Part shown: positions 5,656 to 6,764 of the stretch, in pieces
How positions within the stretch are numbered: position 1 is the stretch's first letter
How the letters are laid out: each line of letters starts with the position of its first letter
DNA from: Thermoplasmata archaeon
GTDB lineage: Archaea; Thermoplasmatota; Thermoplasmata; Lutacidiplasmatales; UBA184
Length of the DNA: 6,764 nt
Reading direction: 5' to 3'
NCBI GenBank assembly: GCA_030037695.1
Contig: JASHQF010000125.1
Coordinates: forward strand, 1-6,764
Made by a program: the position numbers and the translations under genes
Notes under the pieces: generated by a model
The model's database searches: none
The model's input: the letters and a program-made list of their open reading frames with translations, nothing else
What the model was told of the DNA's origin: nothing

Positions 5656-6612
5656 TCAGCGACCGGCCCGCTCGAGGACGGTGAGGGCGCGGAGCGTGAT
5701 CATCTTGCTCGGCTCCCCGACCGCTTCGAGTCCCCACGGCGTCGGCCGGTCGCGCGGGTGCTCGCGGTACCAGCGGGCCATGCCGCCCGCGACGTCCGGG
5801 TGCACGGCGTCTAAGTTCCAGCGGCCGTCGGCGCGTCGTTTCTTCTCTAGGAGCGCGAAGGCGAACTTCAGCCGGGGATCATCGGCCCGCCCGAGCGCCG
5901 TCAGGAGTTCGAGCCCCACAAGGACGTCGTAGTAGTAGTGGACCGGGTAGTGGAACCGGTACCAGGGGGCGTACCGCCCCCCCTGGCGGTGAAGCTCCCG
6001 CTCGAGGTAGAACTCCGCGGCGCGGTCGACGCAGCCTTCCATGCTCCGGCTCCAGCGGGCTCGCGGGTAGGCCGCGAAGGCGCTCAAGCCCTCCCACGAA
6101 TCGAGGTTCCGACCCGACCCGAAGCACGACCATCCGCCCTTCGGATCCGCGGTGCGGACGAGCCAGTCGAGGCTCTTGCGGATCCGCGGATCTTCGTCGT
6201 AGCCCATCTGGATCAGCGCCCGGGTCATGTTGCCGACGATACAATGGTGGCCGGTCCCCTTCGAATTCCCTCCCACGCCGCCCCCGGCGAGGCGAAACCG
6301 TCGCATCCAGAGCTCGCACGACGCCCGGACCTCGGGGATCGACCGCGTCGCGCTCAGGTCCGCGAGGACGAGCATCCGCCAGTTCGTGGCGAGGTACTTG
6401 GGAACGTACAGGTTCTCCTCGCGGGCCCACCAACCTCTCGGAGCGCGTTCCGCCAGGATCTCGGCGACCCATCCGGTCCTCGAAAGGTTCGCCCGAGCCT
6501 TCCGTACCTCGGTGTCCGACTCGGGGCGGCCGACCAGGTCGCGAAGCGCTCGGTAGCGCACCGCCGGCTGTCCCGTTTCCAGGAGCCAGTCGAGCACGCG
6601 CCGCGCGACCAT
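5656..6612 (-). CDS. Alpha/alpha-toroid (terpenoid cyclase/prenyltransferase-like) protein, 318 aa
   Basis: The protein is built of helical repeats with the Gly-rich turns of the alpha/alpha-toroid fold shared by squalene cyclases and protein prenyltransferase beta subunits: ADPKGGWSCF (155-164), LDSWEGLSAFAAYPR (170-184) and RADGRWNLDAVHPD (260-273). Other striking conserved-looking blocks are YVPKYLATNWRMLVLADL (69-86), GHHCIVGNMTRALIQMGY (121-138), FHYPVHYYYDVLVGLELL (220-237) and PSKMITLRALTVLERA (301-316). The His/Cys residues H122, H123, C125, C163, H221 and H225 could form a metal site, which is inference. No DXDD motif of squalene cyclases is visible and the protein is about half their length, so triterpene cyclisation is unlikely; the role is unknown. 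There is no signal peptide. ATG 6612 is the only usual start codon in frame, although the frame is open to the window edge. No promoter is seen, so it may be co-transcribed with the gene upstream. Confidence 0.82.
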   Translation of the reverse strand: MVARRVLDWLLETGQPAVRYRALRDLVGRPESDTEVRKARANLSRTGWVAEILAERAPRGWWAREENLYVPKYLATNWRMLVLADLSATRSIPEVRASCELWMRRFRLAGGGVGGNSKGTGHHCIVGNMTRALIQMGYDEDPRIRKSLDWLVRTADPKGGWSCFGSGRNLDSWEGLSAFAAYPRARWSRSMEGCVDRAAEFYLERELHRQGGRYAPWYRFHYPVHYYYDVLVGLELLTALGRADDPRLKFAFALLEKKRRADGRWNLDAVHPDVAGGMARWYREHPRDRPTPWGLEAVGEPSKMITLRALTVLERAGR

Positions 6613-6646
6613 GATGCGATTTCCGTCGACAGCAGGGTCGCCGAGG

Positions 6647-6763
6647 TCAACGCGCTCGGGATCGACCCGTCGCGGCGGACCCGCGGCGAACCGGGGGACG
6701 ACGGACCGCCCCGGACCCCTTTGCCGGCGCCCGCCGGCCCAGCTCCTTGCGGATGAACGACGT
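6647..6763 (-). CDS. Possible C-terminal fragment of a gene entering from the right edge
   Basis: One minus-strand frame runs from the right edge to a TGA at 6647-6649, giving 38 residues that begin TSFIRKELGRRAPAKG and end in a basic, low-complexity tail. Of the first 22 codons all but three end in G or C, which fits the coding bias of the window better than the competing frames at the edge. If real, it ends 34 bp before the toroid gene and would explain why that gene lacks its own promoter. No function can be given. The toroid frame itself is also open through this stretch, so a longer toroid N-terminus starting outside the window is the alternative. Confidence 0.38.
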   Translation of the reverse strand, partial: TSFIRKELGRRAPAKGSGAVRRPPVRRGSAATGRSRAR

Positions 6764-6764
6764 C

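Noticed and set aside
5938..6756. A 272-codon plus-strand frame opposite the toroid gene
   Set aside because: It is rich in Arg, Pro and Ala with no pattern, while the minus strand has toroid repeat motifs throughout.
1..6764. A defence island, mobile element, CRISPR array or RNA gene
   Set aside because: No transposase, integrase, nuclease pair, spaced direct repeats, tRNA-like cloverleaf or rRNA sequence was seen, and base composition looks even across the window.

Overview
The window is about two-thirds GC by eye and reads as a stretch of archaeal chromosome, most likely from a GC-rich member of the Thermoplasmatota. Three things suggest this. There is a large secreted thermopsin-family (peptidase A5) protein fused to a NosD-like beta-helix region and a C-terminal Ig-like domain, an arrangement I associate with Thermoplasmata. 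Several genes have a short AT-rich box centred about 24-28 nt upstream of the ATG and no clear Shine-Dalgarno sequence, as expected for leaderless archaeal transcripts. The genes are compact, short and mostly single. The lineage is an inference; no rRNA or universal marker is present.

Layout, left to right. Positions 1-425 (minus) hold the N-terminal 141 codons of an unrecognised protein that runs off the left edge. A 105-bp divergent spacer with a GC-rich palindrome separates it from a small basic helical protein (531-833, plus). Next is a complete DUF4242 / SCO4226-like putative nickel-binding protein (892-1140, plus). A 147-bp convergent spacer with two hairpins leads to the end of the thermopsin-family gene (1288-3906, minus), which fills almost 40% of the window and has the clearest promoter here. 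A 194-bp divergent spacer separates it from a small HELCH-motif putative zinc metallopeptidase (4101-4619, plus), followed by a metallo-beta-lactamase-fold hydrolase (4681-5631, plus). The latter converges, over 24 bp containing a hairpin, on an alpha/alpha-toroid (terpenoid cyclase/prenyltransferase-like) protein of unknown function (5656-6612, minus). A short reading frame at the right edge (6647-6763, minus) is probably the C-terminus of the gene upstream of the toroid gene.

The genes do not form one obvious pathway. Only two pairs share a strand closely: HELCH peptidase and MBL hydrolase, and the right-edge frame and toroid protein. I see no tRNA, rRNA, CRISPR array, insertion sequence, integrase, attachment site or toxin-antitoxin pair, and no gene-free stretch longer than 300 bp. 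I found no convincing new multi-gene system. The points most worth following are the multidomain cysteine-free thermopsin, the His/Cys-rich toroid protein, the HELCH peptidase, and the unrecognised left-edge gene.
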